From Bacillota bacterium (GTDB lineage Bacteria; Bacillota; Clostridia; Christensenellales; SZUA-584), in the NCBI GenBank assembly GCA_023410475.1, contig JAEYPS010000017.1:1-64000 (forward strand): 64,000 nucleotides of DNA, given 5' to 3'. This document shows positions 1 to 8,814 of this stretch, in pieces (the stretch's first letter is position 1; each line of letters begins with the position of its first letter). The notes under the pieces were generated by a model that ran no database searches, had not been told where the DNA came from, and saw only the letters and a list, made by a program, of their open reading frames with translations. Both the position numbers and the translations under genes were made by a program.

Positions 1-132
1 GTGGCTGGAGCCTTTAACAAACCGTCGAGCGGTAGGAGGTGGAACCAGTCCACAGCGTCTGCATGCATTATACAAGACATATACAAAATAGTGCTGTATA
101 TGTGTTACTTAATTATACGAGGAGGTGATGAT

Positions 133-420
133 ATGCCGGTGAGTCTTCACACACATCGATATAACGGTAGAACCTCATTTGATGCCGGACATCTTCATAA
201 CTACTCCGGCACAACGAGCGCGAGCCCGAACGTTCCGGGTCACACGCATTATATAGACGGGATGACAACAACAAATGACCGCCATGCGCATCAGTATGCC
301 CTTACATCCGCTCGCGGAACGGAAGCTGATTCGGGGCATACACACTATTACAGAGGCATGACGAGATATACAGACGGTCATGTCCATTCTATTGCAGGCT
401 ACACTTCCTTATATCGATAG
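133..420 (+). CDS. YmaF-family His-rich repeat protein
   Basis: A 95-residue protein built from repeated short units of the form GHxHxYxGxT (for example DAGHLHNYSGTTS, PGHTHYIDGMT, SGHTHYYRGMT, DGHVHSIAGYTS). This pattern matches the YmaF family of Firmicutes, whose function is not known. The paired histidines suggest metal binding, which is inference. I chose the ATG at 133 because AGGAGGTGATGAT lies directly upstream; the frame is open to base 1 but that extension has no RBS and is not repeat-like. No signal peptide or membrane segment is visible. It stands alone and ends before a clear terminator. Confidence 0.8.
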   Translation: MPVSLHTHRYNGRTSFDAGHLHNYSGTTSASPNVPGHTHYIDGMTTTNDRHAHQYALTSARGTEADSGHTHYYRGMTRYTDGHVHSIAGYTSLYR

Positions 421-481
421 CGGCATGGCACCGAAATATGCATCAGCATTGTGCGGCCAATATAAACACGAAAATAGCTTA

Positions 482-520
482 AAGCCCCTAAAAGCCTGAC
501 TTTCAGGGGCTTATCTTTTT
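482..520 (+). terminator. Rho-independent terminator after YmaF-like gene
   Basis: Stem AAGCCCCT (482-489) pairs with AGGGGCTT (505-512), followed by ATCTTTTT. It ends the YmaF-like transcript and lies between convergent genes, so it may also serve the minus-strand DUF2935 gene. Confidence 0.75.
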
Positions 521-562
521 AGCGTCATCACATCAGCCAATATCTAAAATCAAATCTTTTTA

Positions 563-1489
563 TTACTCCGTTGGCCCGCACATACCGAGCACACAGAGGT
601 AATGGTTCGCCTCGCGAAGCACGTGGTCACCCAGCAGTGGAATTATGATTGATCTTATTTTACAATCCAGTATTCCCTCGGTGCCTGTCGCTTTGAAGTC
701 TCTTAGCCTGATGGTTTCCTTCCGGCTTTCCGAGGTTATTTTTGCTATTTTTATGGTCTGTTTGGTCGCCTCCACAGCCTCAGCAGTTAACACGTCAAAT
801 TCCCTGCCAAACATCCTTGCGGTTTCAATAAGCGTTTCTTCAGAAGGGTCAAGCAAACCTGCAATAAACTTTGAGTGTTCCGCCATAATGCGGTTCCAGA
901 ATGCTTCCTGGTTGATAAGGTCTTCAGGATTAAATATGTTCTCCCCATTAACCAGCATAACAAGCATATTCATATAGAAACGGGCTTCCCGCAGTATATG
1001 ATCTATCAGCAAAGGATAATTAGCGGTAAACATTTTGCAGGACAGTACATTTTCAAGCAGCTTCTCTTTAAATCCAGTCAGGCTCTCAGTAAGCTGGTAT
1101 GCCCTGCGGTCGAGATTCTCAACGGCGCTGACCAACGCCCCGTCCGGCACTCTAAAACCTCCCGGCTGCAGCGCGGATTCGCGCTGTGTTATATTCGAAT
1201 CTATAGTCACGCCTGTATAGAAACTGGTAAGCCGCTCCGCTTCCAGCGTATATTGCGTCGTGATCTGACGTGAGTTCAAAGCGCTGCGGCTCACGTTTCC
1301 GCTTGCCAGCTCGGCCGTTTCAGATAGCAACCGGTCAAACCCCGCTCTCAGCGAAGCCGCCTGCGCACCCATTCCTCTGTCTCTTGGCGTTAACCCCAGC
1401 TCCAGAAACAGCGCGTGTTCCTTCATTATCCTTAGAAAAAACAGATTAAGGTCTATAGACATTGTTACAAATTCCTGTCTTGTGATCAA
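563..1489 (-). CDS. DUF2935 family protein
   Basis: About 308 residues, predicted all-helical. It has a two-fold internal repeat: an EH pair (KEHALFLELGL and AEHSKFIAGLLD) followed later by a D-H-x-L-R-E-A motif (DHILREARFY and DHVLREANHY). This layout fits the DUF2935 family of Bacillus and Clostridia, a four-helix-bundle protein with likely metal-binding His/Glu residues; its role is unknown. I took the TTG at 1489 because GGAGGTG (1496-1502) lies eight bases upstream. The GTG at 1498 would lie inside that Shine-Dalgarno. No membrane segment. It appears to be a single-gene unit. Confidence 0.8.
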   Translation of the reverse strand: MITRQEFVTMSIDLNLFFLRIMKEHALFLELGLTPRDRGMGAQAASLRAGFDRLLSETAELASGNVSRSALNSRQITTQYTLEAERLTSFYTGVTIDSNITQRESALQPGGFRVPDGALVSAVENLDRRAYQLTESLTGFKEKLLENVLSCKMFTANYPLLIDHILREARFYMNMLVMLVNGENIFNPEDLINQEAFWNRIMAEHSKFIAGLLDPSEETLIETARMFGREFDVLTAEAVEATKQTIKIAKITSESRKETIRLRDFKATGTEGILDCKIRSIIIPLLGDHVLREANHYLCVLGMCGPTE

Positions 1490-1594
1490 ATAAATCACCT
1501 CCTTTATATAATCTCAATTACAATATATGTTTTCTTTCAGAAAAAGTTAAAAAGGCGCCATACCTTGCACCGTCCCTGTATCTGCCTATTTTCT

Positions 1595-2374
1595 TTATAA
1601 CCGCTGACTCCGCGTCCACTCTATCAATTGCGCTACGAGCTCGAATGAGGCGCTGGTGCCTTCGGCCGAGCTTCCCAGCCTTACTGCTTCGAGCAGCGTC
1701 TCTTCGCAGCGCGGAGGCTTTAACTTAAATCCCGCTATATATTTAAGGCTCCTTTTCCTGCTCGGGAAATACTCTCTGTTCAGCGCGAACAGCGCCTGCA
1801 AAAAATGGTCGAGCGCAAGATCGAGAGCAAAATGGTAATAAAGCACATCTCCCCGTTTAGCCGCCCGCTCAAGGTCCTCGGTATCCGAAAGCGCCTCCGC
1901 GTGGAACCGGGTCAGCTTACGGGCGAGCTCATCCGGGTATGTCTCTACTTTGCTCTTAAGCTGTCCGATGAATCCCGTTTTATCGAACAAAGCTTTTAAA
2001 TTCTTTATCGTCGCAAGCCTTCCAACGGGGTAATAATAGTTGTCGAGCCTGTCCGGCCAGTCTCCTTTAAGAATCGCCTCTATCTCTCTTTGTGTGTCTT
2101 CCTCGGTCACGTACATCAGCCAGACCTCATTACCGTCGATGTGCGTAAGGTCACAAAGTCCCCACCGACCGGGCTCTGTTCCGGGAGTGAAATCCTGCGA
2201 GGCGCCTGATATAAGCTCAAGCCTTTCACGCTCGCCGGGTATCTTAGAGCAGTATACGAATATATCCGTATCTCCCCCGCCGTCGCAGAACACCTTTGGG
2301 GTAGAGCAAATCCCTGCCGCGGTTATGAGCGGATGCGCCTCAAGCGCCCGTGCTGTCTTTTCTGCCATATTCAT
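1595..2374 (-). CDS. DUF4037 / nucleotidyltransferase-like protein
   Basis: A 259-residue soluble protein. The N-terminal part has a GGGDTDIFVYC segment at about residues 32-42, which resembles the GS-x-D-x-D metal site of the nucleotidyltransferase fold. The C-terminal helical half resembles DUF4037. Substrate unknown; members are sometimes compared with aminoglycoside or kanamycin nucleotidyltransferases, but nothing here supports a resistance role. The ATG at 2374 has no good Shine-Dalgarno, so the start is uncertain. It diverges from the LysE-family gene. Confidence 0.6.
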   Translation of the reverse strand: MNMAEKTARALEAHPLITAAGICSTPKVFCDGGGDTDIFVYCSKIPGERERLELISGASQDFTPGTEPGRWGLCDLTHIDGNEVWLMYVTEEDTQREIEAILKGDWPDRLDNYYYPVGRLATIKNLKALFDKTGFIGQLKSKVETYPDELARKLTRFHAEALSDTEDLERAAKRGDVLYYHFALDLALDHFLQALFALNREYFPSRKRSLKYIAGFKLKPPRCEETLLEAVRLGSSAEGTSASFELVAQLIEWTRSQRL

Positions 2375-2520
2375 AAGATTAGTCTATCATTTACAGTACC
2401 TGTTGTCTATTATTGTATTTATATGGACTTTCCTCTGTTTACACCCGCAAAGGCATAACATATAATGTCGATATGTGTAACAAAAAAGCCCGTTTGCTGA
2501 CGTCATCCAAAGCCTCACGA

Positions 2521-3141
2521 ATGCTAAAAAGCCCTATATCAAGAGGTTTTCGCCTTGGCATGCTGCTTCAGATAGCAGTGGGTCCCGTTAGCTTTTTCAT
2601 ATTCCAGACCGCAGCTTTTTCGGGATTTGCGACAGCGGTAAGCGCCGTTGCGGGAGTCGCGCTTGTGGACGCTCTTTACATCCTCGCCGCTCTGCTCGGT
2701 ATCGGAGCGCTTATAGAAAAGAAACCCGCTCTGCGGCGCGTTCTGAAATATGCGGGCGCGGCTGTGCTCGTTCTTTTCGGCCTCAACATGGCAGCGGGAG
2801 TGTTTTTTACGGAATTCCTACCCGGCCTTCGCCTTGCAAATTTAAGCGGCGGCAGCGCGTTTTTAAGCGCTGCGCTGCTTACGCTGTCGAGTCCTCTGAC
2901 CATAGTCTTCTGGGCGGGAGTGTTCTCTCAAAGGCTTTCCGAGGAAAGCCTCGCGCGCCGCGACATGACACTCTACGGGCTGGGCGCCGTGCTTTCAACG
3001 CTGCTGTTTTTATCAGCGATTGCCGCTCTAGGAACGCTGACGAACGCCTTTCTTTCACACGATGCCGTCAGTATTCTGAACGTTATCGTCGGACTGCTGC
3101 TTATAGTCTGGGGCGTACGCACCGCCTTAAAAAGCTCGTAG
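2521..3141 (+). CDS. LysE-family amino acid/metabolite exporter
   Basis: About 206 residues with six hydrophobic segments. The N-terminal SRGFRLGMLLQIAVGPVSFF matches the LysE/RhtB signature in which a glycine-rich first helix is followed by VGP. These proteins export amino acids or related compounds across the cytoplasmic membrane. Starts at 2413, 2473 and 2521 are all in frame and none has a strong RBS. I chose 2521 because the resulting N-terminus (a short charged stretch, then helix 1) and length fit the family. Substrate cannot be told from sequence. Confidence 0.75.
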   Translation: MLKSPISRGFRLGMLLQIAVGPVSFFIFQTAAFSGFATAVSAVAGVALVDALYILAALLGIGALIEKKPALRRVLKYAGAAVLVLFGLNMAAGVFFTEFLPGLRLANLSGGSAFLSAALLTLSSPLTIVFWAGVFSQRLSEESLARRDMTLYGLGAVLSTLLFLSAIAALGTLTNAFLSHDAVSILNVIVGLLLIVWGVRTALKSS

Positions 3142-3411
3142 TTCTAAATAAATTGGTTATATTGACAAATACCTTAAAGCGCAATATCATAGCTTATAGA
3201 GAAAGGTGGTGTCTTTTTGGCGTCGGTATTGTAAGAGCAAATAGCAAGAGCATTAAATGTGCTTATTTTAGTTTGCCTTGCAGAAGACCGTATTGCCAGA
3301 AAGTATCAGCTGTTGTTAAAAAGTATTGTTCCGGCGCGGATTTTCTGTCTCGCGCCTTTTATTTTGCGGCTTTTGCGGGGTTCAGGGCTGCCGCCCGGAA
3401 AGGAAAATATA

Positions 3412-4119
3412 ATGAAGTTTACTAAAAGCGAAAAATATGATAAAGAATTTTTGAAAGAAAACATGATGGGGCCCAACTGCTTAAAGCTGCTTGAGGCTCT
3501 GACGGAGGACACAGAACTAATAAAGTCAAGCCGGGTGCTCGACCTCGGGTGCGGCACGGGCATAACGTCGATATTCCTCGCGAAGGAGTTCGGTGTAACC
3601 GTGTTCGCCACAGACCTATGGATATCCGCGACGGACAACTACCGCCGCATCAAAGCGCACGGGCTTGAGGACAGCGTAATCCCTATACACGCGGAGGCGC
3701 ATGAGCTTCCGTACGCCGAGGAGTATTTCGACGCGGTCATAAGCGTAGACTCCTACCACTATTTCGGCAGGGACGACGAGTATATGGACAAATATCTCGC
3801 GCCTCTTGTAAAGAAAGGCGGCCTTATCGCTGTAGTCATCCCCGGTACGATCGAGGCGTACGACGAGGTTCCGAGCGAGTTGAAGGCATTCCTTGCTCCC
3901 GACGAGTTTGAAACGCTGCGCCCGCTTGACTGGTGGAAGAATATACTCTTAAAATCGAGGCTGATGCGTCTTGATTCGATAAACGAGTTCACGTGCGACG
4001 AAGCGTGGCAGGACTGGCTCCTTTGCGACAACGAGTACGCCGTGCAGGACAGAGCGATGTTCGAGGCTGGCGGAGGAAAGAATTTAAACTTCATCTCGTT
4101 TACTGGCCGAAGAATATAG
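3412..4119 (+). CDS. Class I SAM-dependent methyltransferase
   Basis: A 235-residue protein with the SAM-binding motif I VLDLGCGTGITS at about residues 43-54, a following acidic FATDL (motif II), and DAVISVDSYHYF (motif IV region). Substrate unknown; small-molecule methyltransferases of this type are common in Clostridia. The ATG at 3412 is preceded by AAAGGAAAATATA. An in-frame extension to 3259 exists but has no RBS and does not look like a methyltransferase N-terminus. It is followed by a terminator and looks monocistronic. Confidence 0.8.
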   Translation: MKFTKSEKYDKEFLKENMMGPNCLKLLEALTEDTELIKSSRVLDLGCGTGITSIFLAKEFGVTVFATDLWISATDNYRRIKAHGLEDSVIPIHAEAHELPYAEEYFDAVISVDSYHYFGRDDEYMDKYLAPLVKKGGLIAVVIPGTIEAYDEVPSELKAFLAPDEFETLRPLDWWKNILLKSRLMRLDSINEFTCDEAWQDWLLCDNEYAVQDRAMFEAGGGKNLNFISFTGRRI

Positions 4120-4130
4120 GTCAAGGTGAA

Positions 4131-4168
4131 AAAGCTGCGGAGGTGACAGTTCCTTCCGCAGCTTTTAA
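4131..4168 (+). terminator. Terminator hairpin after methyltransferase gene
   Basis: Perfect 11-bp stem AAAGCTGCGGA (4131-4141) / TCCGCAGCTTT (4155-4165), then TTAAC. It lies between convergent genes and could act on both strands. Confidence 0.7.
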
Positions 4169-4187
4169 CATTACGTGTTTGTGATAA

Positions 4188-5411
4188 TCACCCGCGCGCG
4201 TAGTGCTCGTAAAGTTCCTCCGTTGCGAGCGCTATCTTCGTTGCCGACCAGTGCGGCGTTTTGGGATATATGTAATATGTGTCATCCAATGTAGAAAGAT
4301 CTATGCAATCGCCCTTTCCCATATAGTCGTATTCTATATGGCACGAATACATAGACAGAGGCTCTTTTTTAAGCAGGAAAGGCTTCCCTTCAAACGCTCC
4401 CTCCAGCGTAAATCCGTTCATGTCGTGCGTTAGCCGCCCCTCTCCCATGCGTATATACCCGTTTGAGTTGGGCAGGCTGTCCACAACGACTTCTGATGAA
4501 AAGCAGTATGTTCCTGCCTTTATAAGGCCCCTTACCTCCTGGCGCAGCGCCTCATACCACGACGGTATGTGCACCCGCTCCGCATCGCCCGCCGCTACAA
4601 GCTCCCCGAATTCGCTCATCGTCCATTCGCTGCCGCAGCCGTCGCACCACAGCTTCGCGCCGTCCGAGCGCATCTCGTATTCAGTGCCGCAGCTTCGGCA
4701 TTTATAAAGCACCTTATGCAGCCCCTTAGCGCGGTCCTTATAATTAACGCGTACACCGTTCTCCTTCTGCCAAAGATATTCGTCATAGAAAAACGCGTTG
4801 TTTATACGACGGAACACTTCCTCTTTCGAAAGCTTTGCTATCTCGTCCCTCGTTACTATCTGCGTCATCTGGGCTGCAAGCGGTATGCGGCGTTTTCTGA
4901 GGTTCCACACGGGCGAGCGCAGAAAGTTTCCATGCATGCTTAGCGTCACCACAGGCACCTTTAAGAACTTCGCGAGCTTGCCAAGGGACTCGGGCAGGCA
5001 CGCGTTTGTTCCGATGAGAGAATAGCGCGCCTCGGGATATATAACGAGTATGTCGCCGTTGTTTATAACCTTTTTCAGATGCATCACGAGCTGAGCGTCG
5101 TTTGTAAATTTGCGCTTGCATATGCAGCCGACATTGCGAAGCAGCTTCTCGCGGCCGATAAAGCCGTCTATGGCTACTACGTAGTTGGCCCGGTGCGGAA
5201 AAACACACGCGGTCGTTACCATGAAATCTATGAACGACTTGTGCGTACAAAGCAGCAGGTACGGCGGCTTTAAGCCCTTCATGTTAGTCTTTGTGATTTT
5301 CAGCCGCTGCATCCAAACAACCGGAAAGCTTATTATCCATGTCAATACTCTAAGATGTATCTTTTGGCGCTTGGGGGGCTTTCCCATATCAAAGCGTTCT
5401 ATATCTCTCAC
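4188..5411 (-). CDS. PlsC-like acyltransferase with C-terminal zinc ribbon
   Basis: About 407 residues. The N-terminal half carries an acyltransferase core: THKSFIDF (HxxxxD catalytic motif) and YPEARYS (the substrate-binding EGxR-type motif, here EAR). This points to 1-acyl-glycerol-3-phosphate acyltransferase-like chemistry at the membrane. After the core comes a two-cysteine-pair ribbon (CRSCG ... CDGCG) that classical PlsC lacks, then a region of unknown fold. The start is the GTG at 5411, with GAGGGG upstream. The longer frame to 5477 has no RBS. Which acceptor lipid is used is unknown. Confidence 0.75.
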   Translation of the reverse strand: MRDIERFDMGKPPKRQKIHLRVLTWIISFPVVWMQRLKITKTNMKGLKPPYLLLCTHKSFIDFMVTTACVFPHRANYVVAIDGFIGREKLLRNVGCICKRKFTNDAQLVMHLKKVINNGDILVIYPEARYSLIGTNACLPESLGKLAKFLKVPVVTLSMHGNFLRSPVWNLRKRRIPLAAQMTQIVTRDEIAKLSKEEVFRRINNAFFYDEYLWQKENGVRVNYKDRAKGLHKVLYKCRSCGTEYEMRSDGAKLWCDGCGSEWTMSEFGELVAAGDAERVHIPSWYEALRQEVRGLIKAGTYCFSSEVVVDSLPNSNGYIRMGEGRLTHDMNGFTLEGAFEGKPFLLKKEPLSMYSCHIEYDYMGKGDCIDLSTLDDTYYIYPKTPHWSATKIALATEELYEHYARG

Positions 5412-5597
5412 TGTAATACCCCTCAGATATATATTTGTGATTATAGCACACGCTAGGCGCGAGCGGTATAAAAACACGCCTTTTGGCTGCTTTTATCATT
5501 ACAAATTCAGTGTCCGCCGGTATTGCGCTCAGCCCGTTTGAAGATTATAATTGCTGCACAATGTATTGAAACTATATATTTGTTTTGGAGGTTTTTT

Positions 5598-6548
5598 ATG
5601 GCAAGTCAACTTCAGCGCTTTGCGGAAATGACAGGTTTCAAGGTGCACGCCAACATTGCCTATGGCAGAATGAGCGGTATATTCTTTAACGTAGCATATG
5701 CGAGCATGAGTATCGCCTGCACGATTTCTGCTTTCGTGAAGCGTGATGCGGGTGTAGATCTGATCGAGACTAAAGCGTTTCTTGCAGAAAACAAGAAAAA
5801 GTATAAGCCGGCGGAACCGTTGTTTGACGGCCAGTCGATTACGGTCACACTTCAAAGCTCGACTGTTGTCAAGGCGCAGAAGGCCGCGGAGTTTATTCAG
5901 GAGTTTTCCAAAATGCTTTGCGCCAATGGCTACCGCTCGGAATGCGCCTTTTGCGGGAGCAATGAAAACCTTGGTTACACCGTTCAGGACGGCCGCGTCA
6001 TGGAAGCCTGCCCTGCCTGCCATGAAAAGTTTGAAAATATAGTTACCGAACTGAAAGAGGAGCGCGAGCAGACGGGCAGCTATCTGCGCGGAACCATAGG
6101 CGCTGTGGCGGGTGGCATTATAGGCATAATACCTTGGGTGCTTATAGGAATGCTCGGCTATATCGCGGCAATAAGCGGAGCCGTAATGGCCTTCCTTGCG
6201 TATAAGGGTTACCTTCTGTTCAAAGGCAAGAGAGGGCGCGGGATGCTGTTTATAGTAATAGCAGTGCTCATAGTGTTTACTTATGCAGCTGTAATAGTCA
6301 ACCAGACGATTGCCGACTATCAATATTTGACCGACCTTGGTTATTATGATATCCCTGTGTTCGGGCTGTTTGGAATGGAACTTACGGCTCCGTTCTATCC
6401 TGAAGAAGCCGGATATCTTTGGGGGCAGATCGGCCTCGGCTGGCTGTTCGCCGGCCTCGGCAGCTTTATATTATTGAAGAACATACGCAAGGAGAGCCTC
6501 GGCAAGGATATAGAGGTAACGCGTCTTCCAAGTGACACAAGCAAATAA
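5598..6548 (+). CDS. Membrane protein with cytosolic two-CxxC segment
   Basis: A 316-residue protein I do not recognise. The N-terminal 170 residues are soluble and hold CAFCGSNE and CPACHEKF, spaced like a small zinc-binding knuckle. After a charged helix (TELKEEREQ) come about four hydrophobic segments: two around residues 170-215, one near 220-245 and one near 285-305. The start ATG at 5598 has GGAGG seven bases upstream. It is monocistronic, with a strong terminator immediately downstream. Function unknown. Confidence 0.7.
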   Translation: MASQLQRFAEMTGFKVHANIAYGRMSGIFFNVAYASMSIACTISAFVKRDAGVDLIETKAFLAENKKKYKPAEPLFDGQSITVTLQSSTVVKAQKAAEFIQEFSKMLCANGYRSECAFCGSNENLGYTVQDGRVMEACPACHEKFENIVTELKEEREQTGSYLRGTIGAVAGGIIGIIPWVLIGMLGYIAAISGAVMAFLAYKGYLLFKGKRGRGMLFIVIAVLIVFTYAAVIVNQTIADYQYLTDLGYYDIPVFGLFGMELTAPFYPEEAGYLWGQIGLGWLFAGLGSFILLKNIRKESLGKDIEVTRLPSDTSK

Positions 6549-6563
6549 ACAGAGTCTCAAAAC

Positions 6564-6595
6564 GCCGCGGGGAGCATATAGCCCGCGGCTTTTTT
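6564..6595 (+). terminator. Rho-independent terminator
   Basis: GCCGCGGG (6564-6571) pairs with CCCGCGGC (6582-6589), directly followed by a run of T residues. Confidence 0.9.
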
Positions 6596-6721
6596 CGTGT
6601 TGCGTTCCCGTCTGTTGCGGCAAAGCCATAAAAAGGGTATAATGCCTTTATTCCCATTTAACACAGGGCTGGTATTCACAAAATTCCGCCCATTTCGAAA
6701 ACGCACTTCCTGGAGGGGGAA

Positions 6722-7273
6722 ATGAACAGAGACTTCATTTGCGAGGCATTATTAAAGGACGGAAGGCTGCTCATGCTGCGAAGGTCGCGCGCGTCAGACG
6801 CGCAGCAGATACTCGGTTACCTTAACATGATAGGCGGCGAGAGCGAAAACCTCATGTTCGGCAAGGACGGCTACCGCCACCTTACACTGGCACAGGAAGC
6901 CGAATATCTCGATAAGTTGAGTTCTGCGCCAAACACACTTTCGCTGACGGGTTTTGTGGGCGGCGAGATAGTAAGCCTGTCGCAGATACGCGGAGAGACT
7001 CCTCAGCGCGCGGCGCACAACTTTGAGCTCTCGATAACCGTAGCCAAAGCGTATTGGAGGCTTGGCGTCGGCAGCGTGGCGATGGCGGAGATGATACGCT
7101 TCGCGAAAGAGCACGGCGCAAGGGTCATCCACCTCGGCGTGCGCGCGGGCAACGAAGCTGCGATACGGCTTTACGAAAAGTTCGGCTTTGAAAAGGCAGG
7201 TGTGCACCGCGATTTTTTCAACATAAACGGCGTCTATCACGACGAGATACTGATGGATCTGTATCTCGGGTAA
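6722..7273 (+). CDS. GNAT family N-acetyltransferase
   Basis: A 183-residue protein with the GNAT core. The acetyl-CoA-binding region includes RLGVGSVAMAEMIRFAKEHG (R/Q-x-x-G-x-G/A type) at about residues 115-135, followed by IHLGVRAGNEAAIRLYEKFG, the typical strand-5 to helix segment before the C-terminal strand. It transfers an acetyl group from acetyl-CoA to an amine; the target is unknown, although the overall form resembles RimJ/RimL or spermidine acetyltransferase-like members. GGAGGGGGA precedes the ATG. Single gene. Confidence 0.8.
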   Translation: MNRDFICEALLKDGRLLMLRRSRASDAQQILGYLNMIGGESENLMFGKDGYRHLTLAQEAEYLDKLSSAPNTLSLTGFVGGEIVSLSQIRGETPQRAAHNFELSITVAKAYWRLGVGSVAMAEMIRFAKEHGARVIHLGVRAGNEAAIRLYEKFGFEKAGVHRDFFNINGVYHDEILMDLYLG

Positions 7274-7328
7274 TTATTTTTTCAGCTATATAAAAAGTGT
7301 GCTTACGCAGTGTCGTTTCGCCTCGTCC

Positions 7329-7787
7329 TTAAAGTATAAACACCTTCGTGCCTATCGAAATATACGAGAACAGCTCATCTATATCCTCATTTCTCATCCT
7401 TATACAGCCGCGCGACGCGCCCTTTCCGATGGAAGATGGCCTGTTCGTGCCGTGTATACCTATGTTGGGGGTTGAGAGTCCTATCCATCTCGATCCGTAA
7501 GCGTCCGCGTGCGGATACTCTATCATGCTCTTTACGGTAAAATCTCCTTTGGGCGTGGGGCTTGACAGCCTGCCCACCGCTACGGTATATGTTTTGAACA
7601 GCTCTTCATCGCAGAACAAAAACAGCTGCTTAGCGTCCAGAAGGACCAATATCTCGTATTTAGGCCCCTTAGGTTCCTCCGGAGTCGGCGCGGGCGTGCG
7701 CTCCGGGGTTGCCGGGGGCTCAGGCTCGGCGCCGCATCCGGCGGCTAACAGCAGAGCAAGCACAAAGAGCAGCCAGACTACTTTCAT
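7329..7787 (-). CDS. L,D-transpeptidase (YkuD) lipoprotein
   Basis: A 152-residue secreted lipoprotein. Residues 1-18 form a signal peptide ending in the lipobox LAAGC, followed by a Pro/Glu/Thr-rich linker, then a short YkuD domain. The catalytic signature HGTNRP ... ASRGCIRM with the nucleophilic cysteine is present near residues 113-132. YkuD enzymes form 3-3 peptidoglycan cross-links or attach proteins to peptidoglycan; in spore formers they often act in the spore envelope. The domain is compact and lacks LysM. Anchoring to the outer face of the membrane is inferred from the lipobox. Confidence 0.85.
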   Translation of the reverse strand: MKVVWLLFVLALLLAAGCGAEPEPPATPERTPAPTPEEPKGPKYEILVLLDAKQLFLFCDEELFKTYTVAVGRLSSPTPKGDFTVKSMIEYPHADAYGSRWIGLSTPNIGIHGTNRPSSIGKGASRGCIRMRNEDIDELFSYISIGTKVFIL

Positions 7788-7964
7788 GTTAACAGCCCAT
7801 CAACAAATATAGTTTTTATTAGTCTATGAGGCACGTGCTGCGGTTTATGAGCGCGGCGTTACTGTTTGCTTTGTTAAAAACACCGGCAAACCTATGATTA
7901 TTGCCCGTCTATCGATTTACAAAGCGCAAATAAAAAACAGGAGTTCTTACCTCCCGCGAGCTTC

Positions 7965-8690
7965 CTATTGCCTGCCTTTTATCATCAGGGTTTCGCCGTT
8001 ATCGAATACGTCAAAATTATTGCCCTGCAATATAAAATATGTATCGCATTTTTGAACGTAGTCAAGCCCCAGCGCCGAGCTCAAGAGCAGCGACGGCGGC
8101 CTTAATGCCGATTCGCTTACCCCGAATGCCTTAACGTCTGCTCCTAGATACGCGGTTATCCACGCAAATTGCGATTCGCTCAAGTAATACTGCGCGGTAT
8201 AGCCATCAGCTGCTTTGATGTATTCAAACCAGACAGTCTCTTTGCCGTCCGGACCGGCCACCGACGACTGCAAAGCGTCCAGGGAAGCATCGTAAAAACA
8301 GGTCTGCGTATACTGTATGCCGTCCTTGCTCTTATACGTAATTTTATACTCTTCTCCGTCTCGCGCTGCCCGTACTCCGGCAAACCCGAGCGACTCAAGA
8401 GTATTAAGCGTTTCGTTTGATGCTCCTATAGCCTTGATCGGCATTACCGCAAGGTCGGCGAGCCCCGCCGCCATAAACTTTAGCTCTAGTTCGATATAAA
8501 TATCGGGCTCGTACATAAACACTGTCGCTACGCTGTCGAACGCCTCTGACTTGGCTTCGCTATACGCTTTAAACGAGGCGCCGGCGTCTGTCTGCCCCTC
8601 GGGAGCGGCGGTCTCTTTCACGGTTTCGCAGCCAAAAAGCGTCGCCATAAATAAAAACAAAGCAGCTAAAGCTGCGGCAGCCAGTTTCAT
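7965..8690 (-). CDS. Putative lipoprotein, paralog of its neighbour
   Basis: A 241-residue protein with a signal peptide and lipobox-like ATLFGC at about residues 16-21. The mature part matches the next minus-strand gene upstream: both have ITY...G...TQTC.YD...D.LQSSV, then FEY....GY.AQYY. I do not recognise the family. The pair probably arose by tandem duplication. A terminator separates the two genes, so they are likely transcribed independently. The C-terminal part carries no catalytic motif that I can see. Confidence 0.6.
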   Translation of the reverse strand: MKLAAAALAALFLFMATLFGCETVKETAAPEGQTDAGASFKAYSEAKSEAFDSVATVFMYEPDIYIELELKFMAAGLADLAVMPIKAIGASNETLNTLESLGFAGVRAARDGEEYKITYKSKDGIQYTQTCFYDASLDALQSSVAGPDGKETVWFEYIKAADGYTAQYYLSESQFAWITAYLGADVKAFGVSESALRPPSLLLSSALGLDYVQKCDTYFILQGNNFDVFDNGETLMIKGRQ

Positions 8691-8772
8691 ATTGTCATCC
8701 CCCTGTTACTGAAATTCTATACTTCGCCTGCCGAAAAGTCAATGAAAGAGATGCGCGGCCTTTCTGTCAAAT

Positions 8773-8802
8773 AAAAAAAGCGCGGCCTTTTACAGCCACG
8801 CT
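8773..8802 (-). terminator. Terminator after the upstream lipoprotein gene
   Basis: On the minus strand AGCGTGGC pairs with GCCGCGCT (one wobble) and is followed by seven T residues. It separates the two paralogous lipoprotein genes. Confidence 0.8.
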
Positions 8803-8814
8803 CTGATGTTTTTG

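Noticed and set aside
1..132. In-frame extension of the YmaF-like gene to the window start.
   Set aside because: The extension has no RBS and no His-repeat character, while the ATG at 133 has a near-perfect Shine-Dalgarno.
3214..3411. A TTG with good RBS (AAAGGTGGTG) followed after five codons by TAA and then an open, protein-like frame (EQIARALNVLILVCLAEDRI).
   Set aside because: It would be another in-frame stop case, but the frame has no recognisable family and runs into the methyltransferase start without a domain; more likely chance or old debris.
5529..6323. Long minus-strand ORF (264 codons) opposite the membrane protein gene.
   Set aside because: Shadow of 5598-6548; the plus frame has RBS, membrane helices and a terminator, the minus frame has none.
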